64,000 bases of DNA from Streptomyces xanthophaeus (GCF_000725805.1 NZ_JOFT01000024.1:1-64000), one strand, 5' to 3'; counted from the stretch's first letter, positions 1 to 13,214 are shown. Notes: a model not told the origin generated them from the sequence alone. Numbers and translations: made by a program.

Positions 1-636
1 GCGCCCGGTCGGGTTCACCAGCAGGCGGTAGCCCTCGGTGTCCAGCTTGATGCCGTCCTCGACGAGCTGCGCCAGCACGTGCTCGACGACGAACTCCCGG
101 ATGTCGGGAGCGAGCAGCGAGTCCAGGTCGATGTCGGACGCGTGCTGCGAGGACACCACGACGGTGTCCAGACGCACGGCCTTGTCGCCGTCGTACTCGA
201 TGGTGACCTGGGTCTTGCCGTCGGGACGCAGGTACGGGATGGTCCCGTTCTTGCGGACCTCGGACAGCCGACGGGAGAGCCGGTGCGCCAGGTGGATCGG
301 GAGCGGCATCAGCTCGGGCGTCTCGTCGCACGCGTAGCCGAACATCAGGCCCTGGTCGCCCGCGCCCTGCCCCGCGCCCTGCTTGTCGAGCTCGTCCTCG
401 TCGCCCTCGACGCGCTTCTCGTACGCCGTGTCGACACCCTGCGCGATGTCCGGGGACTGCGCACCGATGGACACCGACACACCGCACGAAGCGCCGTCGA
501 AGCCCTTCTTCGAGGAGTCGTAGGAGGTCGGGTCCTCGCGCAGCAGGGCGTCGAGGATCGTGTCGCTGATCTGGTCAGCGATCTTGTCGGGGTGGCCCTC
601 GGTCACGGACTCCGAGGTAAAGAGGCGGCGGGACAC
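1..636 (-). CDS. metK: S-adenosylmethionine synthase (partial, C-terminus outside window)
   Basis: Makes S-adenosylmethionine from methionine and ATP in the cytoplasm. The 212 visible residues start [20 protein letters not shown], the ATP-binding N-terminal signature of MetK, and continue with [20 protein letters not shown], another family hallmark. The gene runs off the left edge at about half the usual 400 residues. The start is a GTG at 636 with an AGGGAG ribosome binding site five bases upstream. It lies downstream of coaBC with about 194 bases between them. I looked in that gap for a SAM-binding riboswitch and saw none. Identity is secure. Confidence 0.97.
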   Translation of the reverse strand, partial: MSRRLFTSESVTEGHPDKIADQISDTILDALLREDPTSYDSSKKGFDGASCGVSVSIGAQSPDIAQGVDTAYEKRVEGDEDELDKQGAGQGAGDQGLMFGYACDETPELMPLPIHLAHRLSRRLSEVRKNGTIPYLRPDGKTQVTIEYDGDKAVRLDTVVVSSQHASDIDLDSLLAPDIREFVVEHVLAQLVEDGIKLDTEGYRLLVNPTGR

Positions 637-830
637 ATCGCTCCCTGGGGTTGCAGCGGCTGCTGGCTGATCAATTGGCGGGACCACATCGGGGGCTGCG
701 CCCGATCACGTTCCGACTGCAGTTTATCGGTCGCCACCGTTTCACGGACCACCCGTCTCGCCTTATGGGAGCCACGTGACCTGCGACACTCCATTCTGGC
801 GTACGGATTCGCCCAGGAAAAGCGCCGTGC

Positions 831-2048
831 TCAGGCGCGTCGCGGGGTAAGCCGGGCCACGACCTGGTCCCAGATCACCTCGGCCAGGGCTTCCTTCGGC
901 CCATGGGGAACCTGGACCTCAGCTCCGTCAGAGCTCAAGATCACGGCCTCGTTCTCCTCCGATCCGAAGGTCTTGGCCTCGCCCACCTCGTTCACCACGA
1001 GCAGATCACAGCCCTTGCGCAGGAGCTTGGCCCGGCCGTTGGCGAGGACGTCGTCGGTCTCGGCGGCGAATCCCACCACCACCTGACCCTCCCGCGCCCG
1101 GTCGGCCGAGACCTCCGCGAGCACGTCGGGGTTGCGCACGAGCGCGACGGGAGCGGGCTCCTGCCCGTCCTTCTTCTTGATCTTCCCGCTCGCGTACTCG
1201 GCGGGCCGGAAGTCGGCGACGGCCGCGGCCATCACCACGGCGTCGGCGTCCCGGGCCGCCTCCAGCACGGCGGCCCGCAGCTGCACGGCCGTCCCGACGC
1301 GTACGAGGTCCACCCCGGCGGGGTCGGCCAGCGCGGTGTCGGCCGCGACCAGGGTGACGCGGGCCCCGCGGGCCACGGCGGTGCGGGCGAGCGCGTAGCC
1401 CTGCTTGCCGGAGGAGCGGTTGCCGAGGAAGCGGACCGGGTCCAGCGGCTCGCGCGTACCCCCGGCGCTGATCACCACGTGCCGGCCGACGAGGTCCGGC
1501 TCGGCCGTCCCGCGCGCCAGGACGCCCCGGCACACCTCGAAGATCTCCTCGGGGTCGGGCAGCCGCCCCTTGCCGGTGTCCTTGCCGGTGAGACGGCCGA
1601 CGGCGGGCTCGATGACGACGGCTCCGCGGCGGCGCAGCGTGGCCACGTTCTCCTGGGTGGCCGGGTGCTCCCACATCTCGGTGTGCATGGCCGGGGCGAA
1701 GACCACCGGACAGCGGGCGGTGAGCAGGGTGTTCGTGAGCAGGTCGTCCGCCAGCCCGTGGGCGGCCTTGGCCAGCATGTCCGCGGTGGCCGGGGCGACG
1801 ACGACGAGGTCGGCGGACTGGCCGATGCGCACGTGCGGCACCTCGTGGACGGTCTCCCACACCTCGGTGGAGGCCGGGTTCCCGGAGAGGGCGGCCCAGG
1901 TGGCCTCGCCGACGAAGTTCAGGGAGGCCGCCGTGGGCACCACCCGTACCTCGTGCCCGGACTCGGTCAGCCGGCGCAGCAGCTCGCACGCCTTGTAGGC
2001 GGCGATCCCGCCGCTGACCCCGAGGACGACCTTCGGCTTACCCACCAC
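831..2048 (-). CDS. coaBC: Bifunctional phosphopantothenoylcysteine decarboxylase / phosphopantothenate-cysteine ligase
   Basis: Carries out two steps of coenzyme A synthesis: joining cysteine to 4'-phosphopantothenate, then decarboxylation. The N-terminal CoaC flavoprotein half shows GVSGGIAAYKACELL, the conserved His in VPHVRIG and the PAMHTEMW motif. The C-terminal CoaB half shows SAGGTREPLDPVRFLGNRSSG and the KIKK lysines. The frame opens at 2108, but the GTG at 2048 is preferred because a GAAGGGAAG site precedes it and the protein then begins immediately before the flavin-binding fold (405 aa, usual length). The neighbours rpoZ and metK keep the usual actinobacterial order. Confidence 0.95.
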   Translation of the reverse strand: MVGKPKVVLGVSGGIAAYKACELLRRLTESGHEVRVVPTAASLNFVGEATWAALSGNPASTEVWETVHEVPHVRIGQSADLVVVAPATADMLAKAAHGLADDLLTNTLLTARCPVVFAPAMHTEMWEHPATQENVATLRRRGAVVIEPAVGRLTGKDTGKGRLPDPEEIFEVCRGVLARGTAEPDLVGRHVVISAGGTREPLDPVRFLGNRSSGKQGYALARTAVARGARVTLVAADTALADPAGVDLVRVGTAVQLRAAVLEAARDADAVVMAAAVADFRPAEYASGKIKKKDGQEPAPVALVRNPDVLAEVSADRAREGQVVVGFAAETDDVLANGRAKLLRKGCDLLVVNEVGEAKTFGSEENEAVILSSDGAEVQVPHGPKEALAEVIWDQVVARLTPRRA

Positions 2049-2107
2049 GTACTTCCCTTCGACGCGCGCGACGGCTTCGGCTCCGGCCGTCGTACCCCTC
2101 CATGACA

Positions 2108-2146
2108 CACCACAGGCCCGGCAGATGTTCTGCCGGGCCTGTGGTG
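2108..2146 (-). terminator. Rho-independent-type hairpin after rpoZ
   Basis: A perfect 16-bp inverted repeat with a 7-base loop (stem arms 2108-2123 and 2131-2146). It lies between the rpoZ stop and the coaBC start, so it can end or attenuate leftward transcription. No long U-tract follows, as is common in high-GC actinobacteria. Confidence 0.75.
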
Positions 2147-2164
2147 AAAGGACTTCTCGGTGCC

Positions 2165-2437
2165 TTACTGAGCCGGGGCCTCGATGGCCTCGGAGGTCAG
2201 CAGACCCGCGTTGATCTCGCGCAGCGCGATCGAAAGCGGCTTCTCGTGGACGTGGGTGTCCACCAGCGGGCCGACGTACTCGAGCAGGCCCTCACCGAGC
2301 TGCGAGTAGTACGCGTTGATCTGACGCGCCCGCTTGGCCGCGTAGATCACGAGGCTGTACTTCGAGTCCGTGGCCTCGAGCAGCTCGTCGATCGGCGGGT
2401 TGATGATGCCCTCGGGCGCAGTGATGGAAGAGGACAC
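2165..2437 (-). CDS. rpoZ: DNA-directed RNA polymerase omega subunit
   Basis: The small RNA polymerase subunit that helps assemble and stabilise beta prime. The 90-residue protein contains the omega core [26 protein letters not shown] and the [14 protein letters not shown] tail helix. The length and the position directly after gmk match actinobacterial omega. In Streptomyces omega is also needed for normal development (family knowledge). It is followed by a strong hairpin, so it probably ends the mihF-gmk-rpoZ transcript. Confidence 0.95.
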   Translation of the reverse strand: MSSSITAPEGIINPPIDELLEATDSKYSLVIYAAKRARQINAYYSQLGEGLLEYVGPLVDTHVHEKPLSIALREINAGLLTSEAIEAPAQ

Positions 2438-2495
2438 GCTCTACCTTCCGAAGATGGGTGAAAGATCAAACATTAACCGAAGAAACGGTCAACGA

Positions 2496-3059
2496 TCAGA
2501 CAACTTCCATCAAGGCTAGCAGCTCGCGCGCTACGTCCTCGACGGAGGTGTTGACAAGGGTGGTGTCGAACTCCGATTCGGCAGCGAGTTCGATCTTGGC
2601 CTGATCGAGCCGGCGTGCGATGACCTCCGCCGATTCGGTGCCGCGGCCGGTGAGCCGACGCACCAGCTCGTCCCAGCTCGGCGGGGCGAGGAAGACCAGC
2701 TGGGCCTCGGGCATGGACTCGCGGACCAGCCGGGCGCCCTGGAGATCGATCTCCAGCAGGACCGGCTCGCCGTTCTCCAGGCGCTCCAGGACCGCGCCGC
2801 GCGGTGTGCCGTAGCGGTTGCCCGCGAACTCGGCCCACTCCAGCAGCTCGCCGTTGGCGATCAGCTTGTCGAACTCGTCGTCGGAGACGAAGAAGTAGTG
2901 GACTCCGTGTCGCTCACCGGGCCGCGGCTTGCGGGTGGTGGCCGACACCGAGAGCCATACCTCCGGGTGGACCTTGCGCATATGCGCGACGACCGTGCTC
3001 TTGCCGACCCCCGAAGGGCCGGAGAGCACGGTCAGCCGCGGACGAACCTCTGCTGCCAT
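2496..3059 (-). CDS. gmk: Guanylate kinase
   Basis: Phosphorylates GMP to GDP with ATP. It has the P-loop [10 protein letters not shown] near residue 13, the GMP-binding segment [13 protein letters not shown] and the LLEIDLQGA motif. From the ATG at 3059 the protein is 187 aa, the family size. The frame is open another 43 codons upstream (to 3188), but that part overlaps the mihF 3' end and looks unlike Gmk. No strong Shine-Dalgarno precedes 3059, so the start is moderately certain. It lies 61 bases downstream of mihF. Confidence 0.94.
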   Translation of the reverse strand: MAAEVRPRLTVLSGPSGVGKSTVVAHMRKVHPEVWLSVSATTRKPRPGERHGVHYFFVSDDEFDKLIANGELLEWAEFAGNRYGTPRGAVLERLENGEPVLLEIDLQGARLVRESMPEAQLVFLAPPSWDELVRRLTGRGTESAEVIARRLDQAKIELAAESEFDTTLVNTSVEDVARELLALMEVV

Positions 3060-3120
3060 AGAGCGATTATCCAGGTTCCCGGGACTGCCTGAGAACGCCG
3101 GAAGCACTCCGGGCGACGCG

Positions 3121-3444
3121 TCAGCCGGCAGGGGTGCCGAACTCACGCTCCAGAGAAGCGATCTGGTTGGAACCGAGACCTCGGACACGCCGGGACTCGG
3201 AGATGCCGAGGCGCTCCATGATCTGCTTGGCGCGCACCTTGCCCACGCCAGGCAGGGACTCCAGCAGGGCGGAGACCTTCATCTTGCCGATGACGTCGTT
3301 CTCCTGGCCCGTCTTGATGACCTCTTGGAGCGAGGCGCCGGAGTGCTTGAGTCGATTCTTCACCTCGGCCCGCTCCCGGCGAGCCGCGGCGGCCTTTTCG
3401 AGCGCGGCTGCGCGCTGTTCAGGGGTAAGGGGCGGAAGAGCCAC
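3121..3444 (-). CDS. mihF: Actinobacterial integration host factor (sIHF/mIHF)
   Basis: A small nucleoid-associated DNA-binding protein peculiar to actinobacteria. It is unrelated in fold to E. coli IHF and is needed for normal nucleoid compaction, development and antibiotic production in Streptomyces. From the GTG at 3444 the protein is 107 aa. A long charged helix ([20 protein letters not shown]) is followed by a helix-two turns-helix DNA-binding core containing [28 protein letters not shown] site lies about seven bases before this start. The frame extends 20 codons further without such a site. It is encoded directly upstream of gmk, as in other streptomycetes. Confidence 0.94.
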   Translation of the reverse strand: MALPPLTPEQRAAALEKAAAARRERAEVKNRLKHSGASLQEVIKTGQENDVIGKMKVSALLESLPGVGKVRAKQIMERLGISESRRVRGLGSNQIASLEREFGTPAG

Positions 3445-3817
3445 GCCTACGTCACCTCGGATGTCGAACTGTCGGATACGGACCGGTGGAGAGCCCGCAG
3501 GCACCCCACCTGGCGAGGTCCCGAACAGCGGTGATGCTCGTTCGCTGCTCGTTCACTCTGATCGGAGACTAGCGGCCATGGCCGCTCCAGTCAGCGAGAA
3601 CGGACGAAAAGTCCTGGTCAGCCTCCACCGAACCGTACATCTAGGACAAAACACCCCGGTTTTGTCCGGTGACAGACGTTCTCTTTTCGTCACGACGTGC
3701 GATGCGCAGGCCCCGAGGGCCCCCGAGCGGCCCGAATCCGCGTGCGGCAGGCCCCCTGCGCGGCCCCTCACCACGGCAGCGACCGTGATGAGGGTCACAG
3801 CGGCCCGTCCGGGACCG
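3445..3817. promoter_or_regulatory. Intergenic region upstream of mihF with two palindromes
   Basis: A 373-base gap between the pyrF 3' end and mihF holds no convincing gene. It must carry the mihF promoter and probably the pyrF terminator. Two palindromes stand out. One is a perfect 16-base palindrome AGCGGCCATGGCCGCT at 3571-3586. The other is a 9-bp inverted repeat GGACAAAAC/GTTTTGTCC at 3644-3652 and 3659-3667, with a six-base loop and an unusually A/T-rich stem for this genome. Either could be an operator. The second could equally be a pyr operon terminator. Confidence 0.5.
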
Positions 3818-4660
3818 CTACGCGGAGACGGCCGCGCGGATCTCGTCGGCGAAGGCGGCCGCGGAGGAGCGCAGGGCGGCCACGTCCGGGCCGTGCTTGA
3901 GCACGCCGCGCGAGACGTTCGGCACCACGTTGCCCACCGCCTTGCCGAAGACGCCCGGCAGGTCCGCCGCCGTCGCGCCCTGCGCCCCGATGCCGGGGGC
4001 CAGGAGCGGACCGTTGATGTCCAGGTCGAAGGAGGACAGGTCGCCCAGCGTGGCGCCGACCACCGCTCCGAAGGAGCCCATGGGAGCCGCGCCCGCGTTC
4101 TCGGCGGCCAGGTGCGCCAGCATCGTCGCGCCGATGGTCCGGCCGTCCTCGCGGACCGCCCGCTGGACCTCCGCACCCTCCGGGTTCGAGGTCAGGGCCA
4201 GGACGAACAGGCCCGCGCCCGACGCGCGCGCCAGGTCCACCGCGGGCTTCAGCGAGCCGTAGCCCAGGTACGGGGAGACCGTCAGGGCGTCGGAGAAGAG
4301 CGGGGAGGCGGGGTCCAGGAAGGCCGAGGCGTACGCCGCCATCGTGGAGCCGATGTCGCCGCGCTTGGCGTCCATCACCACGAGGGTGCCGGCGGCGCGG
4401 GCGTCGGCCACGGTCCGTTCCAGCACCGCGACACCGCGGGAGCCGAACCGCTCGAAGAAGGCGGCCTGCGGCTTGAAGACCGCCACCGACTCGGCCAGCG
4501 CCTCGACGACCGTACGGGAGAACCGCTCCAGGCCGGCGATGTCGTCGGCCAGGCCCCACTGGGCCAGCAGCGCGGCGTGCGGGTCGATGCCCACGCACAG
4601 CGGTCCGCGGGTGTCCATCGCCGCGCGCAGGCGGGTGCCGAAGGGGGTCACAGTGCTCAC
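3818..4660 (-). CDS. pyrF: Orotidine 5'-phosphate decarboxylase (type 2)
   Basis: Last step of UMP synthesis: decarboxylation of OMP. The 280-aa protein has the type 2 signature DAKRGDIGSTMAAYA with the catalytic Lys/Asp pair, and the phosphate-binding region near GIGAQGATAADLPGVFG. It starts with GTG at 4660, overlapping the pyrD stop by four bases (GTGA), which implies translational coupling. It is the final gene of the pyr operon. Confidence 0.96.
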   Translation of the reverse strand: MSTVTPFGTRLRAAMDTRGPLCVGIDPHAALLAQWGLADDIAGLERFSRTVVEALAESVAVFKPQAAFFERFGSRGVAVLERTVADARAAGTLVVMDAKRGDIGSTMAAYASAFLDPASPLFSDALTVSPYLGYGSLKPAVDLARASGAGLFVLALTSNPEGAEVQRAVREDGRTIGATMLAHLAAENAGAAPMGSFGAVVGATLGDLSSFDLDINGPLLAPGIGAQGATAADLPGVFGKAVGNVVPNVSRGVLKHGPDVAALRSSAAAFADEIRAAVSA

Positions 4661-5766
4661 AGCGCGGCCTTTCGGTTCTCGGCGCCCACCGCTTCGGCGA
4701 GCGTCGCGTACGGGCTGTTGGCCAGGCGAGCGGCCAGGCCCTTGTGGATGGCGCGGGCGTAGAAGGGGCCCTCGTAGATGAAGGCGCTGTAGCCCTGGAC
4801 CAGGGTGGCCCCGGCCAGGATCCGCTGCCAGGCGTCCTCGGCGTTCTCGACGCCCCCGACGCCGACGAGGACCAGCCGGTCCCCCACACGGGCGTACAGG
4901 CGGCGCAGGACCTCCAGCGAGCGCTCCTTGACGGGGGCGCCGGACAGCCCGCCGGTCTCCTTCACCAGGGCCGGGGAGGACTTCAGCCCCAGGCCCTCGC
5001 GGGCGATGGTGGTGTTGGTCGCGATGATGCCGTCGAGGCCGAGCTCCAGGGCCAGGTCGGCGACGGCGTCCACGTCCTCGTCCGCGAGGTCCGGGGCGAT
5101 CTTGACCAGCAGCGGGACCCGGCGGCCGGTGACGACCCGGTCCGCGGCCTCGCGCACGGCGGTCAGCAGCGGCCGCAGCGATTCGGTGGCCTGGAGGTTG
5201 CGCAGCCCCGGGGTGTTCGGGGAGGAGACGTTCACGACGAGGTAGTCGGCGTGCCGGGCGAGGCGCTCGGTGGAGGCGACGTAGTCCGCCACCGCCTCTT
5301 CCTCGGGCACCACCTTGGTCTTGCCGATGTTGACGCCGACCACGGTGTTGAAGACCGGCGTACGGGCGGCCAGACGCGCCGCGACGGCGGCGGAGCCCTC
5401 GTTGTTGAAGCCCATGCGGTTGATCAGCGCACGGTCCGGGACCAGGCGGAACAGCCGCTTCTTGGGGTTGCCCGGCTGGGCCCGGGCCGTGACCGTGCCG
5501 ATCTCGATGTGGTCGAAGCCGAGCATGGACATGCCGTCGATGGCGACGGCGTTCTTGTCGAAGCCCGCCGCGAGGCCGAAGGGGCCGTGCATCCGCAGGC
5601 CGAGGGCCTCGGTGCGAAGCTCCTTGTGGCGGGGGGCGAGCCAGGCCGCGAGGAAGGTGCGCAGCACGGGGGTGCGGGCGGCGAGGCGGATCCAGCGGAA
5701 GGCCATGTAGTGGGCCTGCTCCGGGTCCATCCGCTTGAAGACCAGGTTGAAGAAGAGCTTGTACAT
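4657..5766 (-). CDS. pyrD: Dihydroorotate dehydrogenase (quinone, class 2)
   Basis: Oxidises dihydroorotate to orotate and passes electrons to the quinone pool at the membrane. The N-terminus ([20 protein letters not shown]) is the class 2 membrane-associating helix. [11 protein letters not shown] and the catalytic-serine segment [14 protein letters not shown] are present, as is the FMN-phosphate site near [13 protein letters not shown]. The start at 5766 gives 369 aa. An upstream ATG at 5793 adds nine residues that the family lacks. It lies downstream of carB, after a hairpin, and is coupled to pyrF. Confidence 0.95.
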   Translation of the reverse strand: MYKLFFNLVFKRMDPEQAHYMAFRWIRLAARTPVLRTFLAAWLAPRHKELRTEALGLRMHGPFGLAAGFDKNAVAIDGMSMLGFDHIEIGTVTARAQPGNPKKRLFRLVPDRALINRMGFNNEGSAAVAARLAARTPVFNTVVGVNIGKTKVVPEEEAVADYVASTERLARHADYLVVNVSSPNTPGLRNLQATESLRPLLTAVREAADRVVTGRRVPLLVKIAPDLADEDVDAVADLALELGLDGIIATNTTIAREGLGLKSSPALVKETGGLSGAPVKERSLEVLRRLYARVGDRLVLVGVGGVENAEDAWQRILAGATLVQGYSAFIYEGPFYARAIHKGLAARLANSPYATLAEAVGAENRKAAL

Positions 5767-5798
5767 CGTCGAGAAGGATCCCTCTGCGCTCATGGAAA

Positions 5799-5830
5799 GG
5801 GGGACACCCGTCGTGAAACCGGTGTCCCCC
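5799..5830 (-). terminator. Hairpin between carB and pyrD
   Basis: Inverted repeat GGGGGACACC (5799-5808) and GGTGTCCCCC (5821-5830), a perfect 10-bp stem with a 12-base loop. It lies in the carB-pyrD gap of the pyr operon. It may be a partial terminator that lowers pyrDF expression or an mRNA processing or stability element. Confidence 0.6.
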
Positions 5831-5860
5831 CTCCCGTGTCCGGGCTGTACGGGCTGCTTG

Positions 5861-9161
<3,301 letters not shown>

Positions 9162-9169
<8 letters not shown>

Positions 9170-10310
9170 GCTCGGCCTCCATCAGATTCACGAAACGGTC
9201 GAAGAGGTACGCGGCGTCGTGCGGGCCGGCGGCCGCCTCGGGGTGGTACTGGACGGAGAAGGCCGGCTGGTCGAGCAGCTGGAGGCCTTCGACGACCTGG
9301 TCGTTCAGGCAGACGTGGGAGACCTCGGCGCGGCCGTAGGGGGTCTCGGAGACCTTGTCGAGGGGCGCGTCGACGGCGAAGCCGTGGTTGTGCGCGGTGA
9401 TCTCGACCTTGCCCGTGCTGCGGTCCTGGACCGGCTGGTTGATGCCGCGGTGGCCGTACTTCAGCTTGTAGGTGCCGAAGCCGAGCGCGCGGCCCAGGAT
9501 CTGATTGCCGAAGCAGATGCCGAACAGCGGGGTCTTGCGGGCGAGGACGCCCTGCATGACCGCGACGGGGCCGTCGGCGGTGGCCGGGTCGCCCGGGCCG
9601 TTGGAGAAGAACACGCCGTCCGGCTGGACCGCGTAGACGTCCTCGACGGTGGCGGTGGCGGGCAGCACGTGCACCTCGATGCCGCGCTCGGCCATCCGGT
9701 GCGGGGTCATGCCCTTGATGCCGAGGTCGACGGCGGCGACGGTGAAGCGCTTCTCGCCGATGGCGGGGACCACGTAGGTCTCCTTGGTGGCGACCTCGGC
9801 GGAGAGGTTCGCGCCCTTCATCTGCGGGGCTTCCTTGACGCGGGCCAGCAGGGCCTCGTCGCGGACGCCGGTCCAGGCCTCGCCGGAGAAGATGCCGACG
9901 CGCATGGCGCCGCGCTCGCGCAGGTGGCGGGTCAGGGCGCGGGTGTCGATGCCGGAGATGCCGACGACGCCCTGCCTGACCAGCTCCTCGTCCAGCGAGC
10001 GCTGCGAGCGCCAGTTGGAGGGGACGCGGGCGGGGTCGCGTACGACGTAGCCGGACACCCAGATGCGGGAGGACTCGGGGTCCTCGTCGTTGACGCCGGT
10101 GTTGCCCACGTGCGGGGAGGTCATGACGACGACCTGGCGGTGGTACGACGGGTCGGTGAGGGTCTCCTGGTAGCCGGTCATGCCGGTGGAGAACACGGCC
10201 TCACCGAAGGTCTCCCCCACAGCGCCGTAGGCGCGGCCGCGGAAGATCCGACCGTCCTCCAGGACGAGTACGGCGGGAGCTTTGGCTGCTCCCCTGGTGG
10301 AGGTCGTCAT
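9162..10310 (-). CDS. carA: Carbamoyl-phosphate synthase small subunit (glutaminase)
   Basis: Class I glutamine amidotransferase that releases ammonia from glutamine for CarB. The C-terminal half has the nucleophile elbow [15 protein letters not shown] and the His-Glu dyad in [11 protein letters not shown]. The N-terminal half is the CarA-specific domain ([21 protein letters not shown]). The ATG at 10310 gives 382 aa and overlaps the upstream gene stop by four bases. The open frame reaches 10367, but that region belongs to the upstream gene. Confidence 0.97.
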
Positions 10311-10888
10311 CGTTCGGCGCCTTCCGTCGTGATGGATGAGTTCATGTTGTTGATCGCCTCGACCCACGCGGCGTGCTCGGCCGCGCGGTCGGAGCGGAAT
10401 CCGGAGTCGATCTCCTTGTCACCGTGCGCCCAGGTGACGACGAGGAGACCGCCCTCGGTGAGTACCTTGCCCGCGATTCCCTTGTCGAGGCGGGCGCCGC
10501 GCAGCTGCGCGGCCGGTACGAAGAAGTCGGTGGCACCCGGACGGACCACGTCGAGGCCCGCATCGGTGAGCGTGAGCTCCACCCGGCTGCGGACACCCAG
10601 GCCGTGGGCGACGATCCGGTCGAGCCATTGCCCCGCGGTGGTGGACCCGTGGTACCGGCCGGTCAGGGCCAGCCGGTGCTCGGGGAGGCCCTCGGGGGCG
10701 GCGGGCAGCTCCGGCAGGTCGTTCTGCAGGGCTCCTCGCCATTTCCAGCCCTGCCGCATCAGCCAGTACACAAACGCGATGAAGACGAGCAGACCGATCA
10801 CCCACGCCATGCGTGCGCCCCAGTCCGTCACCTCCGCCGACCGTCGTTCGGCGGCCTCGGCGGCCAGTTGGATTACAGCAGGTGTCAC
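10307..10888 (-). CDS. Single-pass membrane protein with PH-like cytoplasmic domain, pyr operon
   Basis: Function unknown. The 193-aa protein has one membrane helix ([16 protein letters not shown], about residues 29-44) after a short N-terminus. About 140 soluble residues follow, shaped like a PH-like fold: [25 protein letters not shown], several beta-type stretches and a C-terminal helix [10 protein letters not shown]. It starts with GTG at 10888, overlapping pyrC by four bases, and its stop overlaps the carA start by four bases. Its position between pyrC and carA is, to my knowledge, kept in many actinobacteria. That ties it to pyrimidine synthesis, perhaps by anchoring enzymes at the membrane (inference). 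Confidence 0.85.
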   Translation of the reverse strand: MTPAVIQLAAEAAERRSAEVTDWGARMAWVIGLLVFIAFVYWLMRQGWKWRGALQNDLPELPAAPEGLPEHRLALTGRYHGSTTAGQWLDRIVAHGLGVRSRVELTLTDAGLDVVRPGATDFFVPAAQLRGARLDKGIAGKVLTEGGLLVVTWAHGDKEIDSGFRSDRAAEHAAWVEAINNMNSSITTEGAER

Positions 10889-12171
10889 GCCAGCGTCCCG
10901 TCCACGACCGTTGCCCGGCCCCGCAGGAAGGTATGAGTGACGCGCCCCGGCAGCTCACGGCCCTCGTAAGGCGTGTTGCGGCTGCGGGAGGCGAAATGTG
11001 CGGGGTCCACGACACCACGGTACGAGGTATCGACCAGCGTCAGGTTCGCGGGTTCACCTGCCGAGACGGGGCGGCCGTGGTTGTCCAGGCCGCCGATGCG
11101 CGCCGGGGCGAAGGACATCCGCTCGGCGACGCCCGCCCAGTCGAGCAGTCCGGTCTCCACCATCGTCTGCTGGACGACGGAGAGCGCGGTCTCCAGGCCC
11201 ACCATGCCCATGGCGGCGGCGGCCCACTCGCAGTCCTTGTCCTCGTGGGGGTGCGGGGCGTGGTCGGTGGCGACGATGTCGATCGTGCCGTCGGCGAGCG
11301 CCTCGCGCAGGGCCAGCACGTCGCGCTCGGTGCGCAGCGGCGGGTTGACCTTGTAGACGGCGTTGTACGAGCGCACGAGCTCCTCGGTGAGCAGGAGGTG
11401 GTGCGGGGTGACCTCGGCGGTGACGTCGATGCCGCGGGACTTGGCCCAGCGGACGATCTCGACGGAGCCGGCCGTGGAGAGGTGGCAGATGTGGACGCGG
11501 GAGCCGACGTGCTCGGCGAGGAGCACGTCACGGGCGATGATCGACTCCTCGGCGACGGCCGGCCAGCCGCCGAGGCCCAGCTCGGCGGAGACGACGCCCT
11601 CGTTCATCTGCGCGCCCTCGGTGAGGCGCGGCTCCTGGGCGTGCTGGGCGACGACGCCGCCGAAGGCCTTCACGTACTCCAGGGCGCGGCGCATGATCAC
11701 GGCGTCGTCCACGCACTTGCCGTCGTCGGAGAAGACGGTGACGCGGGCCGCGGAGTCGTGCATGGCACCCAGCTCGGAGAGCTGCTTGCCCTCCAGGCCG
11801 ACGGTGACGGCGCCGATGGGCTGCACGTCGCAGTAGCCGGACTCCTTGCCCAGGCGCCAGACCTGCTCGACGACGCCGGCGGTGTCGGCGACCGGGAAGG
11901 TGTTCGCCATGGCGAAGACGGCGGTGTAGCCGCCGGAGGCGGCGGCGCGGGTGCCGGTGAGGACGGTCTCGGAGTCCTCGCGGCCGGGCTCGCGCAGGTG
12001 GGTGTGGAGGTCGACGAGGCCGGGGAGGAGGGTCTGGCCCTCGGCCTCGATGACGGTCGCGCCTTCGGCGGACAGGCCGGTGCCGACCTCGGCGATGGTC
12101 TCGCCGTCGATCAGGACGTCCTGCGCCTCGCCGCCGAGTACCTTCGCGCCACGGATAAGGATCTTGCTCAT
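10885..12171 (-). CDS. pyrC: Dihydroorotase (type I)
   Basis: Cyclises N-carbamoyl-aspartate to dihydroorotate. The 428-aa amidohydrolase carries the zinc-binding LVDLHTHLREPGREDSET motif near residue 55, the histidines in VAQHAQEP and HICHLSTAGS, and ATDHAPH with the catalytic aspartate. The start lies two bases downstream of the pyrB stop, and its end overlaps the PH-like gene. The class and length are those of Gram-positive PyrC. Confidence 0.97.
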   Translation of the reverse strand: MSKILIRGAKVLGGEAQDVLIDGETIAEVGTGLSAEGATVIEAEGQTLLPGLVDLHTHLREPGREDSETVLTGTRAAASGGYTAVFAMANTFPVADTAGVVEQVWRLGKESGYCDVQPIGAVTVGLEGKQLSELGAMHDSAARVTVFSDDGKCVDDAVIMRRALEYVKAFGGVVAQHAQEPRLTEGAQMNEGVVSAELGLGGWPAVAEESIIARDVLLAEHVGSRVHICHLSTAGSVEIVRWAKSRGIDVTAEVTPHHLLLTEELVRSYNAVYKVNPPLRTERDVLALREALADGTIDIVATDHAPHPHEDKDCEWAAAAMGMVGLETALSVVQQTMVETGLLDWAGVAERMSFAPARIGGLDNHGRPVSAGEPANLTLVDTSYRGVVDPAHFASRSRNTPYEGRELPGRVTHTFLRGRATVVDGTLA

Positions 12172-12173
12172 GG

Positions 12174-13214
12174 TTACTTGCTCTCCTCGGCATCAGAGGG
12201 ACGGCGCGAAGCGCCTCCATCAAGGGTGGTGGTGGGCGACGGGCGGGAGGCAGCGGGGGTGGTGACGGCGGGCTCGGAGCCTCCGAGCAACAGGTACAGG
12301 ACGGCCATCCGGGTGGAGACGCCGTTGGCGACCTGCTCTACGGCCGTGCAGCGGTCGGAGTCGGCGACCGCGGCGGTGATCTCCATGCCGCGGTTCATCG
12401 GGCCGGGGTGCATGACGATGGCGTGCTCGGGCATCTTGGCCATCCGGTCGCCGTCGAGCCCGTACCGGCGGGAGTACTCGCGCTCGGTCGGGAAGAAGGC
12501 GGCGTTCATGCGTTCGCGCTGCACACGCAGCATCATCACCGCATCGGACTTCGGGAGCACCTCGTCGAGGTTGTACGAGACCTCGCAGGGCCAGCTCTCG
12601 ATGCCGATCGGGACCAGCGTGGGCGGGGCCACCACGGTGACCTGGGCGCCGAGGGTGTGCAGCAGCAGGACGTTGGAGCGGGCCACCCGGCTGTGCAGGA
12701 CGTCGCCGACGATGGTGATCCGGCGGCCGTCGAGGTCCTTGCCGAGGCCCGCGTCGCGGCCGACCAGGCGGCGGCGCATGGTGAAGGCGTCGAGCAGGGC
12801 CTGGGTGGGGTGCTCGTGGGTGCCGTCACCGGCGTTGACCACGGCGGAGTCGATCCAGCCGGAGGTCGCGAGCCGGTAGGGGGCGCCGGAGGCGTGGTGG
12901 CGGATGACGACGGCGTCCGCGCCCATCGCCTCCAGGGTCAGGGCCGTGTCCTTCAGGGATTCGCCCTTGGAAACGGACGAGCCCTTGGCGGAGAAGTTGA
13001 TGACGTCGGCGGAGAGCCGCTTGGCGGCCGCCTCGAAGGAGATCCTGGTGCGGGTCGAGTCCTCGAAGAAGAGGTTGACGACCGTGAGACCGCGCAGGGT
13101 GGGCAGCTTCTTGATCGGCCGGTCCGCGACGCGGGCCATCTCCTCGGCGGTGTCGAGGATCAGGACGGCGTCGTCGCGCGTGAGATCGGCGGCCGAGATG
13201 AGGTGGCGCTTCAT
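12174..13214 (-). CDS. pyrB: Aspartate carbamoyltransferase catalytic subunit
   Basis: Condenses carbamoyl phosphate with aspartate. [13 protein letters not shown] is the carbamoyl-phosphate loop, and HPTQALLDA and MHPGPMNRG are the remaining active-site motifs. The protein is 346 aa. The last 35 or so residues ([20 protein letters not shown]...) form a poorly conserved Ser/Thr/Pro tail beyond the usual end, of unknown significance. There is no pyrI regulatory subunit nearby, as expected for actinobacteria, where PyrR provides control. Confidence 0.97.
   Translation of the reverse strand: MKRHLISAADLTRDDAVLILDTAEEMARVADRPIKKLPTLRGLTVVNLFFEDSTRTRISFEAAAKRLSADVINFSAKGSSVSKGESLKDTALTLEAMGADAVVIRHHASGAPYRLATSGWIDSAVVNAGDGTHEHPTQALLDAFTMRRRLVGRDAGLGKDLDGRRITIVGDVLHSRVARSNVLLLHTLGAQVTVVAPPTLVPIGIESWPCEVSYNLDEVLPKSDAVMMLRVQRERMNAAFFPTEREYSRRYGLDGDRMAKMPEHAIVMHPGPMNRGMEITAAVADSDRCTAVEQVANGVSTRMAVLYLLLGGSEPAVTTPAASRPSPTTTLDGGASRRPSDAEESK

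Noticed and set aside
637..830. Possible SAM riboswitch upstream of metK
   Set aside because: I could not find the conserved core of SAM-I, SAM-IV or related classes in the 194 bases. Only a normal ribosome binding site is evident.
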